From Geobacillus thermocatenulatus (lineage in GTDB: Bacteria; Bacillota; Bacilli; Bacillales; Anoxybacillaceae), in assembly GCF_002217655.1 (NCBI RefSeq), contig NZ_NEWK01000001.1, positions 816,001 to 880,000 of the forward strand: a stretch of 64,000 nucleotides of DNA, in the 5' to 3' direction. Positions 37,295 to 46,267 of this stretch are shown piece after piece (the first letter of the stretch is position 1; each line of letters begins with the position of its first letter). The translations under genes were made by a program, and so were the position numbers. The notes below the pieces were generated by a model. That model worked only from the letters and a program-made list of their open reading frames with translations. It had not been told where the DNA came from and ran no database searches.

Positions 37295-38443
37295 ATGAAA
37301 TCCTTCAAATGGCTGAAACCGTCGCTTCTTGCATCGATGCTTCTCCTCTGCCTGCCGCTTGGCGGTTCGCGTTCGCTCGCCGCAGGGGAGGAACAAGGAT
37401 TTGTCATTCATGCTGATAAAGTCGTCGGCATCTTCGATTTGGGGGGCATCATCCTTGGATCGCCGAAAGTGATCGTCGGCAAGCTTCCGATTGCTTTCAT
37501 TCAAGCGGATATCAGCGGATTGTCAATGGAACGAGCCATCGACACGCCGCAAGGAACAATCGTGCTGTCGATTCGATCGGAAGGAACGGCGAGCGCCACT
37601 TGGATGAAGCTCGATGTGACGAAATTGAAGTTCGGGGGCCTTTGCTTGGATGGATTTCCGCTTAAGCAGTGTTTGAGGGACGTCACATTGGTGGCGACGA
37701 AGATGACGGCCTCCCGTCTCTCCATCCCTGGCATGTCGCTGTCGGCCTCATCTTCTGGCGCCGCTTTGGCACAAGCGGAACAAAGCGCGCTCGAACAAAC
37801 CGATCTCGCGGAAGAAGCCGAACGGCTCATCTGGCAGCTGGATGAGCAAAAGCAAGGTGACAACAGCGCTGCCCGCATGGTCGAGACGCTGCAAGCAGAC
37901 GTTCCAGCGTTGGAAAAGCGCGTCAAGGCTAGAATGGATGAATGGGGGGCGGTTGCCCAAAGGCTGGACGCTGCGTCGGCTTCCCTCCAACAGCTTGAAC
38001 GAGCTATGGCGGGCGGACAAACAGCTGGAGGAGACGAGAGAGCGCAATATGAAGAAATGACGGTTCGATTGCAGGAGTGGAACGAAATGATCGGCCAACA
38101 AACGGCCGCCCTCCGTGAAGACATCAAGAAATGGAAGGAACTAGATGCTCTATGGAAGAACGCAGTCTCTTATGCAACAGAAACGCTGAAGCTTGGAGAA
38201 CAATCAAAAGCGATGAATCTTCTTTCGGCTTTGCGCTCGTCGCTTGATACCGTCAACCAACAGCTTGATAAACTAGAAACGGATGGAACAGTTTGGCACA
38301 AAACGGCGAACGAGCTTGAACAGCGGCTAAACGCAGTGGCTGAATGGTTGAAGTCCAAACCGGCTGCCGAAGCGAACAGAACGGACGGACGTTCTCAGCC
38401 CCCGCTTCCTTCGCCGGGAGCAGATGAGGAAGGAAAACGATAA
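37295..38443 (+). CDS. Secreted DUF6230-like protein with long coiled-coil tail, 382 aa
   Basis: A signal peptide (KSFKWLKPSLLASMLLLCLPL, likely cut near SLAA-GEE) is followed by a beta-rich domain (FVIHADKVVGIFDLGGI to about residue 150) whose opening parallels FTISADKI of the gene at 35141. Residues about 155-350 are an Ala/Glu/Gln/Lys-rich helical coiled coil with a Trp pattern (EWNEM, KKWKEL). The Cys pair GGLCLDGFPLKQC may form a disulfide. AAAGGAGGAACCC is the ribosome site. It probably works outside the membrane with the preceding two proteins. No enzyme motif is seen. Confidence 0.72.
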   Translation: MKSFKWLKPSLLASMLLLCLPLGGSRSLAAGEEQGFVIHADKVVGIFDLGGIILGSPKVIVGKLPIAFIQADISGLSMERAIDTPQGTIVLSIRSEGTASATWMKLDVTKLKFGGLCLDGFPLKQCLRDVTLVATKMTASRLSIPGMSLSASSSGAALAQAEQSALEQTDLAEEAERLIWQLDEQKQGDNSAARMVETLQADVPALEKRVKARMDEWGAVAQRLDAASASLQQLERAMAGGQTAGGDERAQYEEMTVRLQEWNEMIGQQTAALREDIKKWKELDALWKNAVSYATETLKLGEQSKAMNLLSALRSSLDTVNQQLDKLETDGTVWHKTANELEQRLNAVAEWLKSKPAAEANRTDGRSQPPLPSPGADEEGKR

Positions 38444-38447
38444 AGAC

Positions 38448-38567
38448 ATAGAAGGTTGGTAATGATAGAAAAGAAATGCTCTTCTTGAACTGCAAAACTC
38501 TACAACGCTTTTTTCACTTGAAAGCGACAAGTTCGCGCAATGGTGGTTTTTTCACCAACCTTATAGA
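38448..38567. repeat. Short inverted-repeat element (MITE-like), copy 3, diverged
   Basis: AGAAGGTTGGT near 38450-38460 and ACCAACCTTATAG near 38554-38566 form a short inverted repeat around ~120 bp without a gene. The right end TTTTTTCACCAACCTTATAGA resembles the right end of copy 1. It is weaker than the other two copies. Confidence 0.35.
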
Positions 38568-38574
38568 AAACGAG

Positions 38575-38603
38575 AGGGCAAGGAGAGTTGGCATCCTTGC
38601 CCT
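38575..38603. terminator. Hairpin between convergent genes
   Basis: AGGGCAAGGA (38575-38584) pairs perfectly with TCCTTGCCCT (38594-38603). There is no T run, so termination is only likely. Confidence 0.5.
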
Positions 38604-38650
38604 GTTGGTGTGGACCGATTTCAGCAAGAAACGAGCATGCCGCCGCTGTG

Positions 38651-40153
38651 TTAAATGATTCCGTCGCGAATCGCTTTGACGATGGCTTCTGTCCTGTTTT
38701 TGGCGTTCATTTTTTGCAAAATGGCGGACACGTAATCACGCACCGTGTATTCACTCAAATGCAGCCGCCTCGCCGCCTCGTACGTCGACGCTCCTTCGGC
38801 GACGAGCTTCAGCACCTCGATTTCCCGCGGCGATAAATGCGGCGTCGGCTGAACGAGATCAGAACGCCCTCCGCTGCATTTGGCTAAAATCTCCCCTGCG
38901 CTTTGTCCGAACTTCATCACCGCCATGTAGAGGTCATTGGACAATTGAAAGAACGTCTTCGGACCGCAATCCAAAATGGCGGCCCCGATAAGCCGATTTT
39001 CCGATGGCGCGTAAATGGGGGCGATGACGATCGATTCCAGTTGAAACTGTTTGACGTATTTCATCGGCAATCCTTGCGCGGCATGGCGGACATAAATGGG
39101 CGGCACGTTCGTCATCTGGCGTCCGAGCAGCTGCAGTCGCTGGATGTATTGCTTAATGAACGGAAGGCTGTCGATGTGTTCGTGAATGCTTTTGATGTCA
39201 TGATTGTCCAGCTGATAGCCGTACAGACCGAATCCGCTTTCATGAGTGCTTGAATAGGCGAACAGGGCACATCGTTCAAACGGCAAGTAAGCGACAAATC
39301 CGGTTGAAATGTACTCGATCGCTTGGTTCAGCGATTTAGCCCGCATAATCCATTGGTCAAACAACAAGACAGCGTCTTTCCAAAGATGCTGCTCTTTTGT
39401 GCGGATGGCAGCCTTCTGGGCGGCATGAAACTGTTCGAGGGCGTGAAGAAGAAACGGAGTGACGAGCCGATCTTCCCCTTCCGTGCAAACGAGCAGCAGA
39501 TCGCCCCCCCATGGGAGCGGAATCAATCGCGTTCCGCTCGCATCGATGCAGGAAAGAATCCGTTCGCATAAAGCGAAAATCGTTTCTCCATACATCGGCT
39601 CTTCTGTGAGCGCATCGGCTGCGCTTCCATGCCATTTGGCGACGATGAATCCGCCGTCCGCTGTCCTTGCCAGCTGGGCGATCCATGCGATTGGCAGCTG
39701 CTTGGATGAAACGATTTGCGAAAGAAACCGCTCCAAATCGAATTCCGTGCTGACAGAAGCATTGACGAACTCATGAAGCTTGGAAAAAACGTACTGAACG
39801 GCTTGATGAGCGCGAAATTCCACAACACCGTCCGATTGGATGGCTTCGTGAACTGCGTTTTCCATCATCGATAAAATGGCGGTGGACTGGTTGGGTGACA
39901 GCTCTCCGTTTCGCTTTTCCCACTCGCGGTGAAATGACGCCAGCCATTGATCGATATCATTCACGGGATCAAGCCATTGCGAAGAGAACGACTCAACGGC
40001 AAGCCGCAAAGGATGAGCGGCAGCGTGCTGTTTGTCCTCCAGTTCACGGCATTTGTCCAGCCAAGCGGATAAAATGTCGTCGCGATGTTTCCGAATCATC
40101 TCCCATCCTTCTTTCAAAATGGCGTCCAATCGGATTGACAAGTGCAAGTCCAT
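38651..40153 (-). CDS. LuxR-type transcriptional regulator with large sensor region, 500 aa
   Basis: The C-terminal ~60 residues are a LuxR/GerE helix-turn-helix (LSPREIEVLKLVAEGASTYE, then AARRLHLSEYTVRDYVSAIL and NRTEAIVKAI). The N-terminal ~430 residues are soluble, with a helical first part and a GAF-like second part (about residues 270-420, FVAYLPFERCALFAYS). No receiver domain or ATPase is seen. The ATG at 40153 has GGAGGG eight bases upstream. It converges on the DUF6230/DUF6114 genes and diverges from moaB; it may control the neighbouring membrane locus or the lipid cluster. That is inference. Confidence 0.85.
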   Translation of the reverse strand: MDLHLSIRLDAILKEGWEMIRKHRDDILSAWLDKCRELEDKQHAAAHPLRLAVESFSSQWLDPVNDIDQWLASFHREWEKRNGELSPNQSTAILSMMENAVHEAIQSDGVVEFRAHQAVQYVFSKLHEFVNASVSTEFDLERFLSQIVSSKQLPIAWIAQLARTADGGFIVAKWHGSAADALTEEPMYGETIFALCERILSCIDASGTRLIPLPWGGDLLLVCTEGEDRLVTPFLLHALEQFHAAQKAAIRTKEQHLWKDAVLLFDQWIMRAKSLNQAIEYISTGFVAYLPFERCALFAYSSTHESGFGLYGYQLDNHDIKSIHEHIDSLPFIKQYIQRLQLLGRQMTNVPPIYVRHAAQGLPMKYVKQFQLESIVIAPIYAPSENRLIGAAILDCGPKTFFQLSNDLYMAVMKFGQSAGEILAKCSGGRSDLVQPTPHLSPREIEVLKLVAEGASTYEAARRLHLSEYTVRDYVSAILQKMNAKNRTEAIVKAIRDGII

Positions 40154-40400
40154 TCGTTTTCCCTCCTTAAGTTTTTTTGCCTTGTTTTTTGTCCAAACGA
40201 TATCATCGCTTCCGTTTCGTGTATCGATCGTTCCATACAATTGGGCGTCATGGGCGTCGGATGTTGATTGATGTCTGGAGAGAAAAACAAGTGCAACGAT
40301 TTCGAAAACAAGAGAAACGGGATGTGGAAAGTCCTGTGATCATCGTGGCAATCTATATTAATAATATTATAACAATTCTGTCTATTATGGCACAAATGGT

Positions 40401-40429
40401 TTGCCAACTGTATTTCCGTTGTGTACGAT
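40401..40429 (+). promoter_or_regulatory. Possible sigma-A promoter of moaB
   Basis: TTGCCA (40401-40406), 17 bp, TACGAT (40424-40429), 34 bp before the start codon. The upstream 40330-40390 is very A/T-rich and probably holds the divergent promoter of the LuxR-type gene. Confidence 0.55.
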
Positions 40430-40462
40430 AGAGATAAAGAAACGAAAGGGGATCATAAACGG

Positions 40463-40984
40463 ATGAGCACGACCGAACATAAACAAGAAGCCCCCAAAAC
40501 CGTCCGCTGCAAAATCATCACGATCAGCGACACACGGACGGAAGAAACCGACCGAAGCGGCCGGCTGATGATCGAGCTGCTCACCGAAGCCGGACATGAG
40601 GTCGTCGGCTATGAGATCGTCAAAGACGATGCGGACGCCATTCGCGCGGCGGTGCTTGACGGCTGCCGCCGCCCTGACGTCGATGCGGTGCTTACAAACG
40701 GCGGCACCGGCATTGCCAAGCGCGATGTGACGGTCGAAACGGTCGGTGCGCTGCTCGAGAAAGAGCTCGTCGGCTTTGGCGAGCTGTTCCGCTTCTTAAG
40801 CTATACGGCAGACATCGGCCCAGCCGCCATGCTGTCGCGCGCTGTCGCCGGCGTGGCGATGGACACCGCCGTCTTTTGCACCCCCGGCTCCACCGGCGCC
40901 GTGCGCCTCGCGATGACGAAGCTTATTTTGCCGGAGCTTGGGCATGTGGTGCGGGAGATTCGGAAGGATAGGGCGCCTCGTTGA
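40463..40984 (+). CDS. moaB: Molybdenum cofactor biosynthesis protein MoaB/MogA-like, 173 aa
   Basis: Adenylylates molybdopterin before molybdenum insertion. The MoCF-binding motif TNGGTGIAKRDVTVE is intact, and ISDTRTEETDRSG at the N-terminus is typical. The length is that of Bacillus MoaB. The ATG at 40463 is used; the ribosome site (AAAGGGGATC) is a little far upstream, and a GTG at 40421 in frame is possible but overlaps the predicted promoter. Ends at a strong terminator. Confidence 0.94.
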   Translation: MSTTEHKQEAPKTVRCKIITISDTRTEETDRSGRLMIELLTEAGHEVVGYEIVKDDADAIRAAVLDGCRRPDVDAVLTNGGTGIAKRDVTVETVGALLEKELVGFGELFRFLSYTADIGPAAMLSRAVAGVAMDTAVFCTPGSTGAVRLAMTKLILPELGHVVREIRKDRAPR

Positions 40985-41004
40985 CGAAAAGAGAACATAA
41001 GCGA

Positions 41005-41053
41005 AAAAGGGGCTGACCCAAAACGCATTCGCGTTTTCGGATCAGCCCCCTTT
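41005..41053. terminator. Terminator of moaB
   Basis: Long stem: AAAGGGGCTGA with TCAGCCCCCTTT outside, and AAAACGC-ATTC-GCGTTTT inside, ending in TTTC. The A-run on the other side makes it bidirectional. Confidence 0.88.
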
Positions 41054-41054
41054 C

Positions 41055-41158
41055 ATTCATCAAGCCCTGATGCATTTTTCCCTTTCTTGATTGCGCAAGA
41101 TGAAGCGCTGGATTTTGCCGCTCGGCGTTTTCGGCAGTTCGGCGACAAATTCGACTTC
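41055..41158 (-). repeat. Left copy of the 104-bp direct repeat (acyl-CoA synthetase 3' end)
   Basis: Identical to 47432-47535 except for one base. On the minus strand it encodes the last 32 residues and stop codon (41060-41062) of the acyl-CoA synthetase whose remainder lies at 47437-48465. Similarity stops abruptly after GACTTC at 41158, where the AT-rich island begins. Confidence 0.92.
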
Positions 41159-41508
41159 TTGTTCTTATACATCCTACGATTTAGCTTCTTTACAAAGACA
41201 GCAAATATTCATCTGATTACCATTTGTTCCCACGTGTGGGGTTTGGAGATTTTCTCAAAATCCCACGGTGTTTTATCAATTTATGTTTTCTTCCACAATT
41301 AAAGAGTGAATATGATTCGTTTACAGTTTAGTAAACACATGATTCATCATCACAACATGTATTTGATAAGCAAGATTTTGTATTGTATCGCCATGTATTC
41401 CAAAGATCAATTTGCTGATTTTTCCTTAACTAAACGGAAAGGTATGTTTTGAAAGGATCAGGTAACACCTTTTGGTGAAGAGTCGAACACATCTTTTTAT
41501 TCTTAATG
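41159..41508. other. AT-rich non-coding left end of the island
   Basis: About 350 bp with no gene longer than 70 codons and no ribosome site. An imperfect hairpin (GTGGGGTTTGGAGA around 41236 with CTCAAAATCCCAC to 41268) is visible. Base composition is clearly lower in G+C than the DNA to the left. Confidence 0.5.
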
Positions 41509-41575
41509 TTGACAAAAAAATGGATTAATAGTAATATTAATTACGTAATTACGTAATTACGTAATTACGTAATTA
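41509..41575 (+). promoter_or_regulatory. Island promoter with tandem TTACGTAA operator array
   Basis: Perfect -35 TTGACA (41509-41514), 17-bp spacer, TAATAT (41532-41537). The predicted start is near 41544. Exactly there lie four perfect tandem copies of the 8-bp unit ATTACGTA (41540-41571) and a partial fifth, creating overlapping self-complementary TTACGTAA sites. The position over the start site suits repression. The ArsR-like regulator at the end of the operon is the obvious candidate. Confidence 0.8.
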
Positions 41576-41587
41576 TAGGGGGGTTCG

Positions 41588-42649
41588 ATGATTGACTTGA
41601 GAAGTGATACATTGACTTTGCCTACAGAGGAAATGAGGAATGTTATTGCTAATGCATCGGTAGGTGATGATTGTTATGGAGAGGACAGCAGTGTTATTGA
41701 ATTGGAAGAATATTGCAAACAATTGTTTCATGTGGAGGATGCTCTGTTTGTTCCGACAGGTACAATGGCTAATCAATTGGCTATAAAGTCACAAGTAATG
41801 GAAGGGAATGAAGTGATTACAGAAACAAACTATCATATAAACTTTTACGAAAGCGCTTCGATTGCCATGTTAAGTAGAGCCGTTTTGCATACATGCAGAA
41901 CAGCCGATGGGATCCTAAGGGTGGAACATGTTGAGGAGTTAATTCATTCTAAACCTAGAGGTCCTTTTTACGCTCACCCTCAATTAGTTTCCATTGAGAA
42001 CACCATTAATTATTATCAAGGGAAAATATTCCCTCTGAAAGTAATTGAGCAACTATATGGGTTTACGAGAGAGAAGAATATATCTTTCCATATGGATGGA
42101 GCAAGGTTGTTTAATGCACACGTAGCAACAAACATTCCATTAAGGGACTATGCAAAATTTGTGGATTCACTTAGTGTATGTTTTGCAAAAGGACTTGGTG
42201 CTCCATTTGGGTCGATGCTTATGGGAAGAAAAGAAGTGATCAGCAAAGCTAGGATTTACAGAAAACAATTTGGAGCCGGATTTCATCAAATAGGCATGTA
42301 TGCAGCTGCGGCACTGTATGCTTTAAAACATCATATATCCCGTTTGCGTACAGACCATCTGCTTACTAAAAAATTAGCAATGATGTTATCGAAAATCGAT
42401 GGGCTGTATGTTGATCCTCATGCTGTTGAAACAAATATGATCTTTTTTCATGTGAATAACTTTCATATAAGCTCATTTGAGTTTGTCGATAGGTGCAAGA
42501 AAAAAGGCTTGCTTTTATTTCCTTGGTTACCTGATGAAGTAAGGATTGTGGTTAGTAGAAATGTTAATGAAAAAGATATAGATGAAGCAGCTACTATTAT
42601 TGAAGCAGTATGCAAAGAGTTGAGGAGAGGGGTCATGTATGTTTCCTAA
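41588..42649 (+). CDS. Threonine-aldolase-type PLP enzyme, 353 aa
   Basis: Fold type I PLP enzyme of the beta-eliminating lyase/threonine aldolase family. It shows the family start MIDLRSDTLTLPT, FVPTGTMANQLAI, the HMDGARLFNA motif with the PLP-binding aspartate, and Lys201 in CFAKGLGAPFGS. Such enzymes cleave or form beta-hydroxy amino acids with glycine. GGGGGG lies just before the ATG. The next gene starts inside its 3' end. As the first gene of a cassette with two ATP-grasp ligases it may make an unusual amino acid building block. It is AT-rich relative to the flanking genes (25 of 60 bases are G or C at 41581-41640). Confidence 0.88.
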   Translation: MIDLRSDTLTLPTEEMRNVIANASVGDDCYGEDSSVIELEEYCKQLFHVEDALFVPTGTMANQLAIKSQVMEGNEVITETNYHINFYESASIAMLSRAVLHTCRTADGILRVEHVEELIHSKPRGPFYAHPQLVSIENTINYYQGKIFPLKVIEQLYGFTREKNISFHMDGARLFNAHVATNIPLRDYAKFVDSLSVCFAKGLGAPFGSMLMGRKEVISKARIYRKQFGAGFHQIGMYAAAALYALKHHISRLRTDHLLTKKLAMMLSKIDGLYVDPHAVETNMIFFHVNNFHISSFEFVDRCKKKGLLLFPWLPDEVRIVVSRNVNEKDIDEAATIIEAVCKELRRGVMYVS

Positions 42650-43841
42650 GGTGAATGAGGGAATTTTGACGTTTGGCATCAGGGTTTTCAATTCCGTTGG
42701 TTTTTTTTTGTATGTTCCGTTGCTTTCTTTATGGCTAGTGAAAATGAAAGATCTGGATATTACGGAAACCAGTTTGGCAGTGGCGGCATTTACGTTTATA
42801 TCGAAGGCGGGGAATGTGCTGGTTGGGGGAGTTGTCAACAAGTTTGGGATCAAAAACAGTCTTATTGTTGGTCTATGGGGATCCGCTTTGTTGCTAACAA
42901 TGTTAACGATCATTCACTCTTATACATTGATATTCGTGATCGTGTTGCTATTGGGGATATCGATCTCGCTTTACAATGTAAGCTTGAAAACACATATTTC
43001 CTTATTAGAGGAAAATGAGAGGCTGCAGGCTTTTGCGTTATTAAACGTTGCTGTCAATGTCGGTGCTTCCATTGGTCCTTTCCTAGGTGGATGGTTGCTG
43101 GACTGGAATTCTCTTGGGATCGTCATTGCGGCCATTGTTTGTTATGTTTTGGCCGGGGGGGTTTCGTTGCTATTGCCTCGGATCACCATTGAGGATGCAG
43201 AAAAGGGAATCAATATCGTACAATTTGTGAAAAACAGCAGATCGGACCTGCATTTCTTTATATTTATAAGATTTATTGCTTTTTCAGGGTTATTTTGGTT
43301 TTTGTACACACAACTATTTACCACTTTTCCTGTTGTTGCTTCTCAACATTTTTCAGGAAAAACGATTGGGTTGTTTTTTACGGTGAATGCGGTGACGATT
43401 ATCGCACTTCAAGGTTTCTATCCAAAAATACAGCCGAAATGGAAAATGGAGTATTGGTACGCGCTGGCTTTGGTGCTTATCACTGCATCTTATTTCTTGC
43501 TATGGATTTCACATCATTTTTGGATCATCTTTGTTAGCGTGATCCTATTCAGTATCGCAGAAATCATTTGGGTTCCTACAATTGATCATCAGATTGTAGA
43601 AAAAAAGGGGGTGTTAAGTTCTTCATGGGCCTTCGGAATATCAGGGGTGCTTTGGGGAATGTGGGAGTCTATCGGTGGATTCGTCGGTTTGAATTTATAT
43701 CAGTATGTTGGACATCAAACCTTTTTCTACTTGACCATGATAGGCATTGTGATTTTTATTGGCTATATGTTTCAGCTGCCATATAGAAAAATGTCTTTCT
43801 TCACGAATAAAAATCAAGTAGAGAGAAAGGACTGTCGATGA
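42639..43841 (+). CDS. MFS transporter, 400 aa
   Basis: Polytopic membrane protein with about twelve hydrophobic segments. An early glycine-rich stretch and a central cytoplasmic loop (about residues 185-205, IEDAEKGINIVQFVKN) divide two six-helix halves as in drug-efflux MFS carriers. The ATG at 42639 overlaps the end of the aldolase gene by 11 bp, and GAGGAGAGGGG serves as ribosome site. Its place between a biosynthetic enzyme and ligases suggests export of the cassette product, or self-resistance, like BacE beside BacD in bacilysin clusters. Confidence 0.88.
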   Translation: MFPKVNEGILTFGIRVFNSVGFFLYVPLLSLWLVKMKDLDITETSLAVAAFTFISKAGNVLVGGVVNKFGIKNSLIVGLWGSALLLTMLTIIHSYTLIFVIVLLLGISISLYNVSLKTHISLLEENERLQAFALLNVAVNVGASIGPFLGGWLLDWNSLGIVIAAIVCYVLAGGVSLLLPRITIEDAEKGINIVQFVKNSRSDLHFFIFIRFIAFSGLFWFLYTQLFTTFPVVASQHFSGKTIGLFFTVNAVTIIALQGFYPKIQPKWKMEYWYALALVLITASYFLLWISHHFWIIFVSVILFSIAEIIWVPTIDHQIVEKKGVLSSSWAFGISGVLWGMWESIGGFVGLNLYQYVGHQTFFYLTMIGIVIFIGYMFQLPYRKMSFFTNKNQVERKDCR

Positions 43842-45067
43842 TGCACTTGCTATTTGTCGAGACGAATACAACAGGTACCGGTACGAAGGCGATGAAAATC
43901 GCTAAACAACTAGGTTATAAAATCCATTTTTGGACGATGGACTTAGAACAATATAACGCCATGACAGATAACCATCCGCTGAACTTCGCTGATCAAGTCG
44001 TCATCATCAATACGTATGATACGAATCGAATGAAAGAAGAACTGGCACGCTCTGAGGTGAAATTTGCCGGAATCCTCGCTTTTGATGATTATCACTTGAT
44101 TCCAGTTGCTGAATTAGCGAGTTATTTGGGAGTGAGGGGTCACGATATCGAAGCATTGAAAAGGGCTCGTTATAAACATATAATGAGAACTTATCTAAAA
44201 AGTCAACATTTTAGAGAGTTTTTGCAACCTGCTTTCCATATCATCCATCATCCTGACGAAATCATAAATTTGGAGATCTCGTTTCCTTGTGTCATCAAAC
44301 CTGTAGATGATAGTGGAAGTAATGGGGTGACGATTTGTCAAAATCGTCGTAATTTAGAACTGTCCCTGCGCCACGAATGGCAAAGACAGCGTAATGAACG
44401 TGGATATGAACTGGCCAGGAAATGGCTGATTGAAGAATGGATTGAAGGACAAGAATTTTCAGCCGAGATGTTATACACAGTCGATGGCTGGAAATTAATA
44501 TCCGTTACGAAAAAAGAAACGTACGGTCCTCATGCCGTTGAATGTGGACATGTAACGGGTCCGAAACTAAATCCTTTTTCCGATTTAGAAGAAAGATGCA
44601 AAAAACTGCTGGACTTATTGGGATTAAACTATGGAGCGGCTCATATAGAATTTTTTGTTCGCGGAAACAACTTATATTTGGTTGAAGTCAATCCTAGACT
44701 GGCTGGTGACTGCATCCCCGAATTAGTAGAATTCGCTACAGGGGTGGATATGGTTAGACATGTTGTTTTACAATCAATCGGGACAAATGAAGAGGTAACG
44801 ATCACTAGACAACGCTATGCCGCCATTAAGTTTGTCCTGCCTGTTGAACAGGGGATATATCAAACGGTTATGGGAATGGAGGAAGCGCAAAAAGTAGCAG
44901 GAGTAAAAAGGATCAGTATAGGGAAGTTGCCGTTTAAGGCGAATGGAATTAAAAGCAGCTACCAAAGGTTAGGGTTTGTCATGGCAGAAGGCGATAGTAT
45001 GGAAAATGCGATCTCCTCGACACAAGAGGCGATGGATCGATTGGAATGGAGGATTGTACATGAATAA
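43838..45067 (+). CDS. ATP-grasp ligase, first of two, 409 aa
   Basis: ATP-grasp superfamily amino-acid/peptide ligase. The N-terminal Rossmann-like part (residues 1-110) is followed by the ATP-binding region: FPCVIKPVDDSGSNGV (lysine and glycine loop), IEEWIEGQEFSAEM, and the metal site EVNPRLAGDCIPELV (Glu283, Asn285). The order resembles carnosine synthase/BacD-type dipeptide ligases. The ATG shares bases with the TGA of the MFS gene (ATGA). It would join a carboxylate to an amine through an acyl phosphate; the substrates are unknown. About 31 percent of its length has no recognised partner beyond the fold. Confidence 0.87.
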   Translation: MMHLLFVETNTTGTGTKAMKIAKQLGYKIHFWTMDLEQYNAMTDNHPLNFADQVVIINTYDTNRMKEELARSEVKFAGILAFDDYHLIPVAELASYLGVRGHDIEALKRARYKHIMRTYLKSQHFREFLQPAFHIIHHPDEIINLEISFPCVIKPVDDSGSNGVTICQNRRNLELSLRHEWQRQRNERGYELARKWLIEEWIEGQEFSAEMLYTVDGWKLISVTKKETYGPHAVECGHVTGPKLNPFSDLEERCKKLLDLLGLNYGAAHIEFFVRGNNLYLVEVNPRLAGDCIPELVEFATGVDMVRHVVLQSIGTNEEVTITRQRYAAIKFVLPVEQGIYQTVMGMEEAQKVAGVKRISIGKLPFKANGIKSSYQRLGFVMAEGDSMENAISSTQEAMDRLEWRIVHE

Positions 45068-46256
45068 ATACATCATCATTTTAGGGGCAAGCCGTTATGG
45101 AGCGAAAGCAGCATTTCAATGTGGCCTCAAACCCATTATTGTCGCGGATCGGTACTCAAGCATTGATAAGGAAATAGCGCAGTTGGCCGAAGTTGTATTT
45201 TATGTTCGTGACATTGCAGAGAAAACAGAGGTGTTTTGTACTGTTGAGAAAATCATGAGTTTATATCAAACAGTGGAGCTCGTCATAAGCTTTACAGAAT
45301 TAGGGCTAGAGACGGCTGCTTATATTAGTGAAAGGTTGCGATTACCGACGAATTCGTTCGAAACGGTCGTGAATACGAGGAATAAAGGATTGATGCGCCA
45401 GATTTTGCAGAAGGATCCGGAATTACGATTAGACGTTGTGAGTGGCAAGGTATCTGTTCTTCCTAAACAGTTTCCATATTCAAGTCCGGCCATCATCAAA
45501 CCGGTTGACGGATTTGGAAGCAAAGAGGTTGATTATATTTCCAATCAACAGGAGTGGGAAAAATGGTTAAAGAGAAATCAAGATCATCCTCACGATTGGA
45601 TCTTGGAGCCGTATATTAAAGGTCCGGAATATAGTGTGGAGACGGTATCTTGGAGAGGAACCCATTTCATTTTAGGAATAACCGAAAAACAAACAACCGG
45701 AAAACCTCATTTTATAGAGACTGGACATATTGTGCCGGCGAGACTGGAACAACAGAAAGTCAAACGAATCGAACAAGTAGTGATGAAAGCGTTGCATTTG
45801 TTGAATGTCCAATATGGACCAGGGCATATTGAGATCAAATGGGATGTGGAAGAAGATAAACCAGTGGTGATTGAAATGCATACGAGACCAGGGGGAGATT
45901 TTATCCCTTATTTACATCAATTAGCATCTGGTTTCAACCAGTATGAGTTAGGAATTTTATCTTATATGAACCAAATGCCGCCTGATGTAAAACCGATTTA
46001 TAAAAAGGCAAGCCTTGTCAAATTCTTTATGTTTCCAGAGGGTATGTTGCGACAAATCTCTCTTAACACAGAAGTCAATCGAGAATATATCCGGGATTGG
46101 GACATCTACTATCAAATAGGGGATCATATAAAGAAAACGGTGGACTCTTATACGCGCTCCGGTCATGTGATTGCTTGTTCGTCGACAGTTGAAGAATGCC
46201 AGCGGTTATGCGACAATTTTGTTGATCAGTTGAAGTATCAAATTGTCCAAGAATAA
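45060..46256 (+). CDS. ATP-grasp ligase, second of two, 398 aa
   Basis: Paralogous to the preceding ligase in layout but well diverged. It shows an N-terminal dinucleotide-like start (YIIILGASRYGAKAA), SSPAIIKPVDGFGSKEV, LEPYIKGPEYSVETV, and the metal site EMHTRPGGDFIPYL. The asparagine usual at this site is His here (Glu272, His274). The start ATG at 45060 lies within the last codons of the upstream gene. Two different ligases in tandem suggest two successive bond-forming steps, for instance a tripeptide or a capped dipeptide. Confidence 0.86.
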   Translation: MNKYIIILGASRYGAKAAFQCGLKPIIVADRYSSIDKEIAQLAEVVFYVRDIAEKTEVFCTVEKIMSLYQTVELVISFTELGLETAAYISERLRLPTNSFETVVNTRNKGLMRQILQKDPELRLDVVSGKVSVLPKQFPYSSPAIIKPVDGFGSKEVDYISNQQEWEKWLKRNQDHPHDWILEPYIKGPEYSVETVSWRGTHFILGITEKQTTGKPHFIETGHIVPARLEQQKVKRIEQVVMKALHLLNVQYGPGHIEIKWDVEEDKPVVIEMHTRPGGDFIPYLHQLASGFNQYELGILSYMNQMPPDVKPIYKKASLVKFFMFPEGMLRQISLNTEVNREYIRDWDIYYQIGDHIKKTVDSYTRSGHVIACSSTVEECQRLCDNFVDQLKYQIVQE

Positions 46257-46267
46257 AAACAGAAAGT

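Noticed and set aside
41060-41158. Left repeat copy as a separate small gene
   Set aside because: It is only the last 33 codons of an acyl-CoA synthetase, with no start codon or ribosome site.
41540-41575. Tandem TTACGTAA repeats as a CRISPR array
   Set aside because: The units are 8 bp with no spacers, and no cas genes are near. It is better read as an operator array.
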